From positions 39,551 through 103,550 of the forward strand of contig JAPJBO010000813.1 in the NCBI GenBank assembly GCA_030068145.1: DNA of 64,000 bases, read 5' to 3'. The position numbers were made by a program, and so were the translations under genes. Source of the stretch: Diplonema papillatum. Its lineage: Eukaryota; Euglenozoa; Diplonemea; Diplonemida; Diplonemidae. Numbering within the stretch: the first letter of the stretch is position 1; each line of letters begins with the position of its first letter. Shown in pieces: positions 12,313 to 22,406 of the stretch. The notes under the pieces were generated by a model. It worked only from the letters and a program-made list of their open reading frames with translations. It ran no database searches and had not been told where the DNA came from.

Positions 12313-13740
12313 ATGGAAACTCACGTAAAGCTTTTCTACACTTTAGCGTTTTTGGCGCCCTCCGCAGTTGCCCAGGTTTGCGACTCGGATCAGTACATCG
12401 GGTTCGATGGAGCAGTTACGACGCCCGGCTTCAGTGTCAACAACACGCACCTCGCTGCAGGAAGCGGCAGTTTGAACGTCAACGTGGAGAAGGCAGTGTA
12501 CGACTTGTCTCTGAGCGGCTCGCAACCCGGAACCATCAGCTGGTTCGGCTTCTTTGAAAACAATGATGCGGAGCTGCAAGTCAGAGTGTCGTTTAGGACG
12601 ACCGGAAGCGATTCTGTGGGCGATTTCATCATGTACATGGCACGCAACGGCGCGTTCGGCATGAGCTTTGATGGCGAGGAGCAGACCTTCACCAGCAGCA
12701 TGATTTACACGTGGCACGAGTGGACGGCTACATTCGACTGGAAAGGACGTTCGATCACCATGCACACAGACTACACGTCGCAAGGCACGATTGTCATACC
12801 GGACAAGGTCGTCGGCGTGGAAGCCTTGAAGCTCAGCCAAGGCGTGGGAACTGAAGGAAAGTTCGACACTTTAAGAGTCTTGTGCCCCCTCGCTCCACCG
12901 ACTGTAGTGGTGGAGCCAGCGTGTCCAACCGCAAAAGACGGAGGCAAGCTCGTATTCAACCGCGGAGGCAGACGAATCGGAACCTCCGATGCAGCAGCAC
13001 TGGTTCCGAACACCAAACACTGCGGCACGGCAGAGTCCGAATGCGCCCCGCTGAACGCGTGCTCTGTGACATCAGGCAACTTCACCGTGCCGTCCGCCGA
13101 CCAAGCCGTTTGGGAATTCAAGCAGCTGATGGCAGGTGAGGAGAAAGCGCTCAAAGTTTGCTTTTTCCACGATGCCTTGGACGAATGGGTCCAAGTGGGC
13201 ACTATTCCCGTATGCGATGCTCCCGCCGACATTGACGATGACGATAGCACCCTGGTCATGTACATAATCATAACTGTGGCCATCTGTGTTTTGCTAGTCA
13301 GTTGCTTGTTGTTCTTAATCTACCGATCGAGGAAGCAGAAAGAGCCGTACAATTTCAGCGAAAATGTTGCTCGTGCGGCGAGGGATGACGAGAACATCGA
13401 GCTTGCCGGGTACACCTCCCCAAGTCTGGGTCCGAGTTCGCCGCCACTGCACCCAGTTATACCGCCGCAGTCACCGTCACCCGCCGGGTCAGATGCTTAC
13501 TATGCTCAGTCGCAAAACTCACCAAGCAAAGCACGCCGAGGAAGCTTCCCAACTGTCCGACCTCGTCCCAATGCATCGCCGGGCATGCAACCTCGACCAT
13601 CACCTGGCATGCAACCTCGACCATCACCTGGCATGTATTCCAACCCGTCGCCTACCCTGCCGCACAGCTCGGACCCGTACAGCCAGCCGTCCCCAACATC
13701 ATCCCCACGCCAGCCACTAAAAAACACTGGCTGTTTGTGA
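12313..13740 (+). CDS. Putative type I membrane protein with lectin-like ectodomain
   Basis: 475 aa from ATG 12313; the frame is open further upstream, but only via non-ATG codons. A signal peptide is visible (residues 1-20, ending SAVA). The long ectodomain is rich in beta-strand-like sequence with several Cys. A single transmembrane helix spans about 315-338 (core IIITVAICVLLVSCLLFLIY) and is followed by basic YRSRKQK, giving an N-out, C-in topology. The cytosolic tail is Pro/Ser-rich and includes near-perfect repeats of PSPGMQPR. The first ectodomain part (about 20-200) resembles a concanavalin-A/LamG-like jelly roll by its WHEWTATFDW-type strands, but this is an impression only. No family is recognised. 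No intron is needed. It could be a sorting or adhesion receptor. Confidence 0.8.
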   Translation: METHVKLFYTLAFLAPSAVAQVCDSDQYIGFDGAVTTPGFSVNNTHLAAGSGSLNVNVEKAVYDLSLSGSQPGTISWFGFFENNDAELQVRVSFRTTGSDSVGDFIMYMARNGAFGMSFDGEEQTFTSSMIYTWHEWTATFDWKGRSITMHTDYTSQGTIVIPDKVVGVEALKLSQGVGTEGKFDTLRVLCPLAPPTVVVEPACPTAKDGGKLVFNRGGRRIGTSDAAALVPNTKHCGTAESECAPLNACSVTSGNFTVPSADQAVWEFKQLMAGEEKALKVCFFHDALDEWVQVGTIPVCDAPADIDDDDSTLVMYIIITVAICVLLVSCLLFLIYRSRKQKEPYNFSENVARAARDDENIELAGYTSPSLGPSSPPLHPVIPPQSPSPAGSDAYYAQSQNSPSKARRGSFPTVRPRPNASPGMQPRPSPGMQPRPSPGMYSNPSPTLPHSSDPYSQPSPTSSPRQPLKNTGCL

Positions 13741-14408
13741 CGAACAACAATCCCGCTCGGGTGAAAGAACAGTACGTCTGCTGCCCTGTGATTGGCTTTG
13801 CGTTCCGTCAAGGGGTGCATCTCCAGAGATTTGCTGTGATGATGTATCCTTCGTCTCGTCGATGTGTTTCAATCTCCGTCAGAGAACATGCTTCACGATA
13901 CAAATGCTTGGTGGACAAGTCTCGCGATAAATAGTAGCCTCATCATCAAACAACAAGTTCTTCTCCCCCGCAATCAATAATTGTCCCAACCCCGAGCCAC
14001 CCCTCGTGAACGATATTCATCCACTTATGCCGTACCCTGGTGTCTGCCTGTCAAATTGTGTACCGTGTAGCCTTGCTAGTGTCCGGCATGACCCGTGCCC
14101 TTTCATTTCTTCGGAAGAATTCCGTGCGGCATCGATCTACACGGGTTCGGAGTTTCGAGCCGATGAGACATGTTAGGGATTTCTCGATTCCTTGTCAAAG
14201 TCTCCTCGAACACTTGGGTTGTCGCTGAGAACTGTGTTCATGAGAGGGGAAGAACTCAGCAGCCTTGCGGATGTGCCATACACTTGATTGTGCTTTGGCC
14301 CATCAACGAACATCAAGCCTACCGAGTTCAATACATCTTGAGAATACAGCCGAAAAGAGAAGACAACTGAACATGTCCTGAACGTGAGAAATGGCGAAGT
14401 ATCAAGAC

Positions 14409-14434
14409 GGGCATTCAGTTTGTACTGAATGCCC
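14409..14434. other. Perfect 11-bp stem, 4-nt loop hairpin
   Basis: GGGCATTCAGT, loop TTGT, then ACTGAATGCCC. It lies alone in intergenic DNA with no T-tract, so it is not a typical terminator. It could be the tip of a small RNA precursor or of a MITE-type element. Confidence 0.6.
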
Positions 14435-15289
14435 AAAACCGCGGTGGCAGAGGAACTTTGTAGGTTTGTATACTGAACTACACGACGAGCCATTGCCAGA
14501 GGGCATCCACGTCGGAAGTTGGCACATCTACAAAGGATTAAGAGAAAAATGAGTCTATCAAGATTTATAAAATTGCGACCAGCACATAAGAGCGTGCATC
14601 GTACCATCAACAACTTGCATTTGTCCGCAACTTGTTCAACCTGAACCCGCGTGTGTCCTGTCCGCAAATCTCCTCCCATTTCCTTTCCTTTTTAGTACGT
14701 GTGGCAAATACTCGAGAGGGCCGCCAATTGCGAATCACAAATCCATCCTGGCGCTAGCGTCCCTGACACTTCACAAGAAGAGGTCTTTTGGTCCTGCGAC
14801 GACAGAAGTTCCTTTTTATTGGAACAGGTGGACAACCCCAGATAAAACACTGGAGAAAGTGCCGGGTGTGCGCAATCTATTTGGTAGTTGGATTGCTCGT
14901 CACCTTCTAGCTTCCGTTAAAATCAGCAGGGGCGCCTCCGAGTGTTTTCTTGACAGTGTCTTGGTTTTTGAAGGATAGCATCAACAGTACGACTGCTCGC
15001 ACACAGACGATGCTGGACGGATGCTGCATGTGGTTTTGTAGATGTGACCGGCGTCGCGGTTGCAGTGCTGTGTTAGTCTTTTTTGTGTCATCATGATCTT
15101 ATCGGGTTTCAGCGGTCGTACTGTGCGTTTCCGAGGTTCGCTGTCTCTGGAACATGTAGCCCTGGTGAAAAGTCACAAAGCTGTGCCAGTTGTGATTATT
15201 TCAAGCAAATTGCGTTTTTCTGATGCGGGTGTTTCCGGCACTTTGGCAAAGTAAGATAAAATGAACGAACCAAAACGTTGCTTTGTCGC

Positions 15290-15327
15290 GCCATTTGTCC
15301 TTTACGGTGCCATTTGTCCTTTACGGT
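15290..15327 (+). repeat. 19-bp perfect tandem duplication
   Basis: The unit GCCATTTGTCCTTTACGGT occurs twice head to tail, about 210 bp upstream of the ORF at 15535. Confidence 0.9.
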
Positions 15328-15534
15328 TTGACTCAACACGGCTAGTTGGCGACCACGTTGCATTCGCGTGCGGGGACCGGATGGTGGAGGCAAATGAGTT
15401 AGGAACTACTACGTCACCCGAATCAGAATATAGACGCGAGAGGCCTCCTCGGGCAGTCAGTGAGATTGACCTGCTAGATCCCGCTTGGTTTCTTTTGTCG
15501 TACTTGACTGACTCAGCTGCTTCGTTTTTCACTC

Positions 15535-16413
15535 ATGAACATCGTATCAAACCGGTCTCAAAATGCAGGAGAGAATGATATGGCAGCCACTTCTCCTAAT
15601 GCTATCGGAAGACATCGGCGCCGGGTGCTGACAGGGACTACCAATCTGGAAAGGCGTCGTCCTGCCGAAGAGCCTGTGTCTGACAAGACATCGGCCGACT
15701 ACGCGACGCGTTTTGACGGCTGCGCATCCGTCCTTTCGAATCCCAATGAGGACAGACTTCCCCCGTGTTCACCGTCGCGAAAAGAAAAGCAATTTCTGCC
15801 TAGTCGTCCTCCGCATGACACGTCGCACAGTTTGCCATTCTCCCCGAAGGAACCCGGTAGCTCGCGCTCAAACCCAACTGATCCGTCGTTGCGCTTTGTT
15901 GATGGCGCGACTGTGCGCAGCAACGGGCGAAGGCGTGCCCATGACTCAACTCAATGCGAGCCGACTACGTTCCCGCAAGTCCCTGTCTTCCCTCCTCCAG
16001 TGACTCATCCCAAAATGCGCTACGAGTTAACTGTGTATCCGGACACCAAGCGAACAACGGAAATGCCAGAGGGTTCTGGTGGGTTCAGCCCTTCTGCAAT
16101 GCGCTTCAATGTAGGTGGTCGTGTTCTGAATGTGCTTGACCACAAACGTGAAGCTGCATCTGTGTCAGAAGCTCGCGTAGTTCGAAAGAGGGGCTGGCTC
16201 GAAAATGTAGATCAGAGCATCTGGGACCTGCAAGCGCAATGCCAAAAACTAGACACAGCGAGGCTCGGCGCATTCCGAAGACGCGCTGCTGCAGCACACT
16301 GCTTAGTTGACGCTCGTAGAGAAAAGGACGCCAGACGCCTGGGCCGCCGCCTCTACCCCCATCTGGCACAGACGCCACAATGTAGGCAAGAGACAAGTGG
16401 CAGCGTATCGTGA
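15535..16413 (+). CDS. Hypothetical disordered basic protein
   Basis: 292 aa from ATG 15535; an in-frame ATG at 15580 is an alternative start. No family is recognised. The first ~170 residues are Pro/Ser/Arg-rich and look disordered (RRPAEEP, PFSPKEPGSSRS). The C-terminal ~90 residues are Arg/Ala/Lys-rich with helical character (RRRAAAAHCLVDARREKDAR), possibly a short coiled coil. There is no signal peptide or membrane segment. The composition is protein-like and the frame stays open over 0.88 kb, so I keep it as a gene. A spliced continuation toward the next ORF (16875) cannot be excluded. Confidence 0.5.
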   Translation: MNIVSNRSQNAGENDMAATSPNAIGRHRRRVLTGTTNLERRRPAEEPVSDKTSADYATRFDGCASVLSNPNEDRLPPCSPSRKEKQFLPSRPPHDTSHSLPFSPKEPGSSRSNPTDPSLRFVDGATVRSNGRRRAHDSTQCEPTTFPQVPVFPPPVTHPKMRYELTVYPDTKRTTEMPEGSGGFSPSAMRFNVGGRVLNVLDHKREAASVSEARVVRKRGWLENVDQSIWDLQAQCQKLDTARLGAFRRRAAAAHCLVDARREKDARRLGRRLYPHLAQTPQCRQETSGSVS

Positions 16414-16874
16414 TGTAACTAGCTGGTTTCAAACTGCTTCAAACTGGCTTCAAACTACACACGTGTGCACAAACAAGGCTCGTTGCGAACCAAACCGTCT
16501 CGTATCAAGACGTATTCAGTCGATCCTTTGCTCCCCGCTGCCAGACATGGCAAATCAATCCAAGTTGTGCGAATTGAAAGGCTTCGTTGCCATCTTTTGT
16601 TTTGTTGTACTGTGGCACACATACAAGATTCCGCTTCCTTGGAAAGCGGCAACCACAATCCCCTCACTTCATTATTCAGCGTTGCGAGTTGGATAACGGC
16701 AGTGCCGTCTTCAACGTTGTTGCCGTTGTCTTTCGTTTCCTCAACCGCTTTTTGAAACAATGAATTTGCGACCTCGATACAGACTGAATATTCTGAGAAT
16801 TGACTGCTCCTGACTTCGTAGAACGGTCTTCCTGATCTCACGACACAACATCCCCAGGTTCCGGATAATTGAAA

Positions 16875-17894
16875 ATGGGCTCCACAAAAACAATGAGACA
16901 AAACTCTTACATGGACTGGACAGAAGCTGCAATGAGGCAGCCCCACAGGTTCCCGGATGGTGTGAAGAAGAGCGACGTTCGAAAGCTAGCAGGACATCTT
17001 GCCCAAGGCACGCGACAACGACGTCGAACCTTGCCAGGGCGAATAAGCGGGCATGCTCCTGTGCCGCCATCCATACAAGACTGCAGTAATGAAGAGAAAC
17101 GTCTGGCAGATCTATCCTCTACTGCGTCTTATTTCAAAGGACAGGCCAACTCTCTGCCGAAGGAACGGATCCCGTTCGACGAGGAAAGCTGCCTCATCAG
17201 CTCCGAGCATACAGTAGAACCACCACCAATTCCTAGGTTGGTAGACACTTTGTCAGGGTTTGTTGGGGGAAGCCAGTCCTTTGCAGATCAGGGATCAACC
17301 TCCACTTCCCTGCTGCGGTCAATACCTCTGAACAACGCGAAGAATCCGCGTTTGAAGCATCTCAGCTCTATCATCGACTCAGGGTCCCTGACAATCACCA
17401 AATCGTGTTCTAACCGGAATCCTCCATGCGCGCCTGGCAAAATCATCGACACAACAGCGGACTCCTCCCTGACCCAAGAAGCCTTCATGACGCGCTATCG
17501 AGGGCTTCACCGTCCATCTCCTTCTTTTCCACACGCCCCGGCACCCAACACTCGCTTTTCGAGCACTGTCTGGCCTGATACGCTCTCCACAGTACAATCC
17601 GGTGAAGGATGCCCGAGTTATTTATCCGCAGGCGATCGATTTTCCGAAAGCTCCAGGGGTCTCAATGTCACTCGGCAGATGACAGAAAAGGCACTCCTTG
17701 CTTTCGCATATGAAACAAAGCTCCGAAAGAAAAACTGGGCGACGCAGCGCTTTGAAGACTCTCTCAACAGAACCTGCGACATAGAGCAGAGGAGGCAGGA
17801 AGCGCGGGCCGATGCTCGTGCTGTCTTGCGACAGCAGTATGAAGATCAGGTTTCCGTCACCGAAGCGAGCCGCACGAGGCGCAGCAGGTGGTGA
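16875..17894 (+). CDS. Hypothetical protein with basic coiled-coil C-terminus
   Basis: 339 aa from ATG 16875. No family is recognised. A Ser/Pro-rich, probably disordered body (about 1-260) ends in a charged helical segment with ALLAFAYETKLRKKN and IEQRRQEARADARAVLRQQY, typical of a coiled coil. The last codons lie next to a GTGGTG, and open frames continue to 18180, so the true C-terminus may be spliced to a downstream exon. Its general style (disordered N-terminus, Arg-rich helical end) is like that of the preceding ORF, but the two do not align. Function unknown. Confidence 0.5.
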   Translation: MGSTKTMRQNSYMDWTEAAMRQPHRFPDGVKKSDVRKLAGHLAQGTRQRRRTLPGRISGHAPVPPSIQDCSNEEKRLADLSSTASYFKGQANSLPKERIPFDEESCLISSEHTVEPPPIPRLVDTLSGFVGGSQSFADQGSTSTSLLRSIPLNNAKNPRLKHLSSIIDSGSLTITKSCSNRNPPCAPGKIIDTTADSSLTQEAFMTRYRGLHRPSPSFPHAPAPNTRFSSTVWPDTLSTVQSGEGCPSYLSAGDRFSESSRGLNVTRQMTEKALLAFAYETKLRKKNWATQRFEDSLNRTCDIEQRRQEARADARAVLRQQYEDQVSVTEASRTRRSRW

Positions 17895-18191
17895 ACACGT
17901 GCATCTTGGCTCCGAAAGTAGCCCTGCGACCGCGCCTTTGGGACTCTCTCATTGCACCGTCAGCAGCATGGTAAGAGAGACGAGAGCGAGCGGCGCAAGC
18001 CTCGACCCGCAGAGGCAGAACAAGTGTGAAGACGAAGTGACCGCATCGAACAATGCCCGGCCTTGTGCAAATCGGTCACAGCCACAACCACTACCGCAAG
18101 CCATATTTGAGAGACCGGCTGTCGAAGGACAACCTCACCAAAAATGCAACACGAGTCCTATTGAGAAGCAGTGGTCATGACAAAGATCAGC

Positions 18192-18280
18192 AAAGATTCC
18201 CCACTCTCGAGAGCACATCACCTATCCGCAAAGCAGCGACCTTCGTCCGAAAGATTCCCCACTCTCGAGGGCACATCACC
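18192..18280 (+). repeat. 31-bp direct repeat, 58 bp apart
   Basis: AAAGATTCCCCACTCTCGAG followed by RGCACATCACC occurs at 18192-18222 and 18250-18280 with one mismatch. It lies in a stretch (17895-18796) with only weak ORFs. Confidence 0.85.
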
Positions 18281-18652
18281 CAGCGGACATAGAAACGCAG
18301 GCACGCCCGATGCATCGTACGGCTCCACGCAGTCTGATGATCTGCGAACCGTCGTTGTGTGATACTCATTTGCATGCACATGAGAGTTCTGAGAAGACCG
18401 TTTCGAACCGCCTTCGGTGGCATTCTGCAGGGGTCGAGGAGTGGTGACAACGGCATCGCCGGATTATCTGTGCACTCGCGTATTTCGGCCCTCGAAAGAC
18501 AGCCGCATCATGCGGTTTCGACTTCAGTAAGACAACGCGTTGGTCATTTGTCCCTCTTTCCAGAGCTTGACGAGTGGGCCACTCGCCACGCCGCCGCTTC
18601 CTTATGTCTGCCATTTTTTTGGAGCACTATGGACTAGACAGCCTAAGGAGAA

Positions 18653-18742
18653 ATGATGGTAAAATGGTAGCGGTTTGATAGAGTGCACTGCATGATCATG
18701 ATGGTAAAATGGTAGCGGTTTGATAGAGTGCACTGCATGATC
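18653..18742 (+). repeat. 45-bp perfect tandem duplication
   Basis: Two identical head-to-tail 45-bp units (18653-18697 and 18698-18742), each starting ATGATGGTAAAATGG and ending GCACTGCATGATC. They lie 54 bp before the ATG of the next gene, so they are in its promoter or 5' UTR. Confidence 0.95.
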
Positions 18743-18796
18743 AAAAGCGACCTGATGGGGAAAAAGTGACAGGCAACACGAATAAAGATAAAGAAC

Positions 18797-19882
18797 ATGA
18801 GGCGATGTCTCCTACGGCTTTCAAGTGCCGGGGCTGTACCGAGGTCTGCGGACACGATAAAGTTGTCCGATGTAAAAGCCGTAGAGTTCTATGAGCACAA
18901 AGAACTGCGGCGAGAGGAATTCATACACTCTCCTCGCTTAGTGTTCACGAGCAAGAGCAAAGGGTGTACCGTTGAAGTGATTCCTCTGTATCACATGTGC
19001 GTGAGTCCGTGGTACGTGCAAATGGTGCTGCGCCGGATTTCGACATCGGAGCATTTCTCCACCGTGTACCTCGGCTCGCCTTACGTATCGGTCGCCGAGT
19101 CCGAGGCACCGCCGGCGAAAAGAAGCTATTCACGCAAACTTGCCCTCGAGTTATCGTTCACGAACGACTTCCCGAAGATCATCCCCATCGCAAATCCCTC
19201 CCGCGCGCCTACATTCTGTCAGCTTCATACGAAGGAGCAGTTCCTAGACATGATGTTAAGGGGGAACCCTGGCGGGCTAACCCCTCTCCTGACAGCCCTG
19301 AATACCAGCGCCGCACACGATAAGGACTCCATATGCATACTAGTTCCGCGCCGAGGAATCGAGACGATATTGAAGGAGCTGACAACAGACCGCGGTTGGA
19401 ATCTCGAGACGCATTCAATGGCGATCTCTATTCAGTCCCACCGCAATTACGGCTTGTTCATTAATTTCATGGCTCGCTTCGCTGAGGTTTTGGCTGTGCT
19501 TGTTTTGCTGTGGAATTTAGACGTGCTGCTCGCGCACTACAGAACTGTCCAAGACGCCCTTGAGGCTGACGGTAAGGAAAAGCTTCTTCCCATCGAGGAC
19601 ATAAGGTACTTCTCTTCGGGCTACAAGCCGGAACAGGACATTGCAGTCGCAAAGTTGCGAGAGCGGTTGCTGGCAGCACCGCCGGGGAGCGGGGAGGACA
19701 CGCGCGAACACAACAACTTCTTTTCGCGTGCTTTCACGTGGGAGAACATTGCCTACCCGAAACCGAACCTTTCTTACCAAATGATGAAAAAGGAACTGGA
19801 GCAGAGAAAAGCAGAACAACAAAGTGCGGAACAACTCGCTCAGAGAAACGAAGAAAAGCAAAAGACTGCGGAAGAGTCGTGA
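18797..19882 (+). CDS. Hypothetical single-pass membrane protein, possibly mitochondrial
   Basis: 361 aa from ATG 18797. The N-terminus MRRCLLRLSSAGAVPR has no acidic residue and is Arg/Ser/Leu-rich, like a mitochondrial presequence. One hydrophobic helix lies at about 220-245 (FAEVLAVLVLLWNLDVLLAH). The C-terminus from about 325 is a Glu/Gln/Lys-rich coiled coil (ELEQRKAEQQSAEQLAQR). The middle is soluble with mixed composition. I recognise no family. Organelle location is inferred from the presequence-like start only. A perfect 45-bp tandem duplication lies immediately upstream. Confidence 0.65.
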   Translation: MRRCLLRLSSAGAVPRSADTIKLSDVKAVEFYEHKELRREEFIHSPRLVFTSKSKGCTVEVIPLYHMCVSPWYVQMVLRRISTSEHFSTVYLGSPYVSVAESEAPPAKRSYSRKLALELSFTNDFPKIIPIANPSRAPTFCQLHTKEQFLDMMLRGNPGGLTPLLTALNTSAAHDKDSICILVPRRGIETILKELTTDRGWNLETHSMAISIQSHRNYGLFINFMARFAEVLAVLVLLWNLDVLLAHYRTVQDALEADGKEKLLPIEDIRYFSSGYKPEQDIAVAKLRERLLAAPPGSGEDTREHNNFFSRAFTWENIAYPKPNLSYQMMKKELEQRKAEQQSAEQLAQRNEEKQKTAEES

Positions 19883-20021
19883 AGCCGAGTTTGGTTTGCC
19901 ACCATTATGAATTGTGTGGTGCAATCTTTGCTCTTTGCGACTAGTTGTGAAGTAGCTAGTTTGGCACAAGCACTCCCCCGCACCCAGCAGGAACAAGCAC
20001 TCACACGCTGAAGAACTCAAA

Positions 20022-20270
20022 ATGCGCATCCACGTTCATGTTCGGGAAAAAGTGGTTCCTGTAGATTGCGGTGATGGCGCACAAAAAATTGCTTGGCTAG
20101 GGAACGTTGGCGTTGCTCGATACGACAGCACTCATGGAGTCTCGTTGGGGAAACCCCTAGGAATACGCCAAGAAGGAGGAAACATGTACACTCCTACCTC
20201 CCTTGTGTGCAATGAGCTTAAAGACGAGCAGCACGTGTTTGTTGTCCTAAAAGGTGACTTTGATACATGA
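20022..20270 (+). CDS. Small hypothetical protein (82 aa)
   Basis: ATG 20022 opens an 82-residue frame starting MRIHVHVREKVVPVDCG. It contains NVGVARYDSTHGV and ends in EQHVFVVLKGDF. Alternating hydrophobic residues suggest a small beta-rich fold, perhaps beta-grasp, but no family is recognised. An AAAG|GTGACT near the end could be a splice donor, so the protein may continue in another exon. It lies 139 bp after the preceding gene. Confidence 0.4.
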   Translation: MRIHVHVREKVVPVDCGDGAQKIAWLGNVGVARYDSTHGVSLGKPLGIRQEGGNMYTPTSLVCNELKDEQHVFVVLKGDFDT

Positions 20271-20367
20271 GTCACAGGCCATCGCACTTTGGTAGTCACA
20301 CAGGGCTCTACTATCTGCAGGTGCTGAGCATGTACCAACATAATATGCAGGTGGGCACCTAGCACCC

Positions 20368-20781
20368 ATGCTGCGAGGTAAATGCATCAACGTGCGTTCG
20401 CATACCATTTGCGTGCTCGCAGTGTTGGGCATCTGCACAGCACACTGCAGCTTCGGGTTTGCGATGTTTGCACCTGAGACCCCGGCAGATTGTCTAGCTG
20501 TTTCTGCTTGCACTTCTGTGCGTTTTTTCTCAACTTGCTCGAACTGTGTTCAATCTTTTTTAGCTTCTGCAAATGCCTCGTCTAGTGACTGGCTACAGAG
20601 TTTTGATGCTCAGGCTCAACGGTTCATTTCCGGTTCTGGGTATGTTGTTAGCAGTGACAAGTTAAGTAGTTATCGCTTCCTTAATGGCAAAGCACCATCT
20701 CGAATCAAGATGACGAAAGCCTCGTTAAAGGCTTGTCACGTACTCCAAAAGAAAGCGGTATTTCGAATATTGCCACCTTAA
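20368..20781 (+). CDS. Possible small secreted protein
   Basis: 137 aa from ATG 20368. A hydrophobic stretch near the N-terminus (ICVLAVLGICTAHC) resembles a signal peptide or anchor. It is followed by Cys-containing, Ser/Ala-rich sequence. The 3' end runs into a degenerate duplication (around 20739 and 20836) that also covers the start of the aldo/keto reductase gene, so the last ~15 codons may not be genuine. No family is recognised. Confidence 0.3.
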   Translation: MLRGKCINVRSHTICVLAVLGICTAHCSFGFAMFAPETPADCLAVSACTSVRFFSTCSNCVQSFLASANASSSDWLQSFDAQAQRFISGSGYVVSSDKLSSYRFLNGKAPSRIKMTKASLKACHVLQKKAVFRILPP

Positions 20782-20880
20782 TAGCAAAAGTCCAGCTCGA
20801 ACCAAATCGACGAGCCTCTTTCCAAAAGCTTCAGCCACGTACCCAAAAGAAAGCGGTAATTCGAGTATGGCGTCTGCAGC
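20700..20880 (+). repeat. Degenerate ~97-bp tandem duplication at the reductase start
   Basis: CACGTACYCCAAAAGAAAGCGGTA-type sequence occurs at about 20737 and again about 97 bp downstream. The second copy runs into the ATG of the reductase at 20867 and the first ends at a degraded equivalent. A local tandem duplication of the promoter/start region is the simplest reading. Confidence 0.6.
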
Positions 20881-21910
20881 TGGCCGCTTCGTGGCAGGCT
20901 TTGTTGCATCAGGTGTGAGCTTTGGAGCCCTCACAGTGTGTGCTGACGAGAAGAAGCAGCCGGTGGCAAAGGAGTTTCCGATTCCAATGATGGGGATGGG
21001 TACCGCTGCACTTGGTGATGCAGCAGAGGATGCGATTCTTTGTGGACTTAAAAGTGGCTACCGAGCAATCGATACTGCGTTGCTCTACGGCTCTCACGAA
21101 GCTGTAGGCAACGCGCTCCGCAAGAGCAGAGTCCCTCGTGATGAAGTCTTCATCACGACGAAGGTTGGCTTCTTCCCGCCTGAGGCAGGAACATTTGGGC
21201 AGCCCGGCGCTTTGCCCGCTTGTGTCGACGAGAACCGTAAGGGGAACGAAAAGTCTGGTGTTGAACGGAGCATGAAGGAAATGAAACTGTCGTACATTGA
21301 CCTGTGCCTCATCCACACGCCTGTGACGACGTCGTTGGAGCTCTGGACAGCCTTTCTACCTCACTATGCCGGGTTGTTCAAATATGTTCCCTTCTTCGTG
21401 GTCAATTCCACCGAAGCGGTCCTTACGTGTTTCTTGAACAATCAGGATCGTGGGTTCGAGGTGCGTAAAAGGTCGTGGGAGAACATGCTGGAACTGAAGC
21501 GGAGCGGTTTGTGCAAAGCAGTTGGCGTGTCTAATTATGAAGTGAAGCATCTCGAGGAAATGCTGAAGTACACAGGAACGTTGCCAGATGTTAATCAAAT
21601 CGAAATGCATCCGCAGTACCCTCGGGCTGATGTCATCAAGTGGTGCCACGAACATGGAGTCGCAGTGACAGGATACGGGTACCACGTTTGCTTTGACCAG
21701 CCGTCGGCACCAGCGAGCCCAACAATCTTGAAGTGGATCATGAGCCAAGGTGTAACTGTCATTCCGCGTTCGAAAAACCCTGAACATATCCGTGAAAACT
21801 TTGCAAGCTTGAACGCCGCACTCACTAAAGACGAACTGGCCCAAGTCAGCGCTGTATTGAATAATCGCAGTTACTACTGGAACACGAACGTTGTTCCCAC
21901 AAAGATCTGA
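20867..21910 (+). CDS. Aldo/keto reductase
   Basis: NAD(P)H-dependent reductase of carbonyl compounds, TIM-barrel fold; the substrate is unknown. 347 aa from ATG 20867. The catalytic tetrad of the family is visible: Asp69 (AIDTA), Tyr74 (LLYGS), Lys99 (ITTKVG) and His150 (LIHTP). The signatures VGVSNYEVKHLEEML and VIPRSKNPEHIREN (cofactor-binding end) are also present. A 30-residue N-terminal extension (VAGFVASGVSFGALTV) is hydrophobic and may be a targeting or anchor sequence. An insertion of about 35 residues after the His motif (LWTAFLPHYAGLFKYVPFF) lengthens the usual loop. No intron is needed. Confidence 0.93.
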   Translation: MASAAGRFVAGFVASGVSFGALTVCADEKKQPVAKEFPIPMMGMGTAALGDAAEDAILCGLKSGYRAIDTALLYGSHEAVGNALRKSRVPRDEVFITTKVGFFPPEAGTFGQPGALPACVDENRKGNEKSGVERSMKEMKLSYIDLCLIHTPVTTSLELWTAFLPHYAGLFKYVPFFVVNSTEAVLTCFLNNQDRGFEVRKRSWENMLELKRSGLCKAVGVSNYEVKHLEEMLKYTGTLPDVNQIEMHPQYPRADVIKWCHEHGVAVTGYGYHVCFDQPSAPASPTILKWIMSQGVTVIPRSKNPEHIRENFASLNAALTKDELAQVSAVLNNRSYYWNTNVVPTKI

Positions 21911-22406
21911 GTCGGAACTAATGTCGAACCCAGAACTTTGTCCTTCCAACGTTTGGTGGGGTTACGTTACTTCCGCAGTACGAAATTCTCCTTCATTGAC
22001 CGCTCCTGCCCGTGCTTTTTTGCAGTTTGTGTGGCAAAGACGCAAGAGTCCTTTGCATTTCTTATAACCCTTTTCTGAATACCTGAGAGCGTGCAGACGA
22101 GCTTCCAAGGAGCACCAGGAGAACTGCCGACAGTCTTGGAGAGATAAAAAGTCCCTCAACTCAATGAGTGGTAAGAATCGAAGATGCGTTCAAATCTCAA
22201 TCTTTGCTCACTGAGGTCTACGTTTGAAACGTCTGAACTTATTCGGATTGCCCAAGCTTCTGCTGTGAGACGTCTTGCCGACCCCAGTTTTGTTTGAAAG
22301 CGACCAGGATATACAGGAGTTTGCTGTGGTCACTGTCTTCTCTGCAGAATCTCTTCTGCAGAGAATATGATGACAAGTTCCCCCACCAGGTTACGGTAAG
22401 AAGTAA
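21911..22406. other. Intergenic, nothing seen
   Basis: No ORF with recognisable features. Probably the 3' UTR of the reductase and the promoter of the sulfatase. It contains a short direct repeat TCTCTGCAGAATCTCTTCTG around 22340. Confidence 0.4.

Larger units (their letters stand above)
13741..15534. other. Intergenic region with no gene seen
   Basis: A 168-codon open frame on the minus strand (14173-14679) has no recognisable composition or motif and is rejected. The stretch contains a perfect hairpin at 14409-14434 and a 19-bp tandem duplication at 15290-15327. Otherwise I see nothing in it. Confidence 0.45.

Noticed and set aside
14173-14679. 168-codon minus-strand ORF
   Set aside because: No recognisable domain and no supporting context; it spans a hairpin and looks like random open frame.
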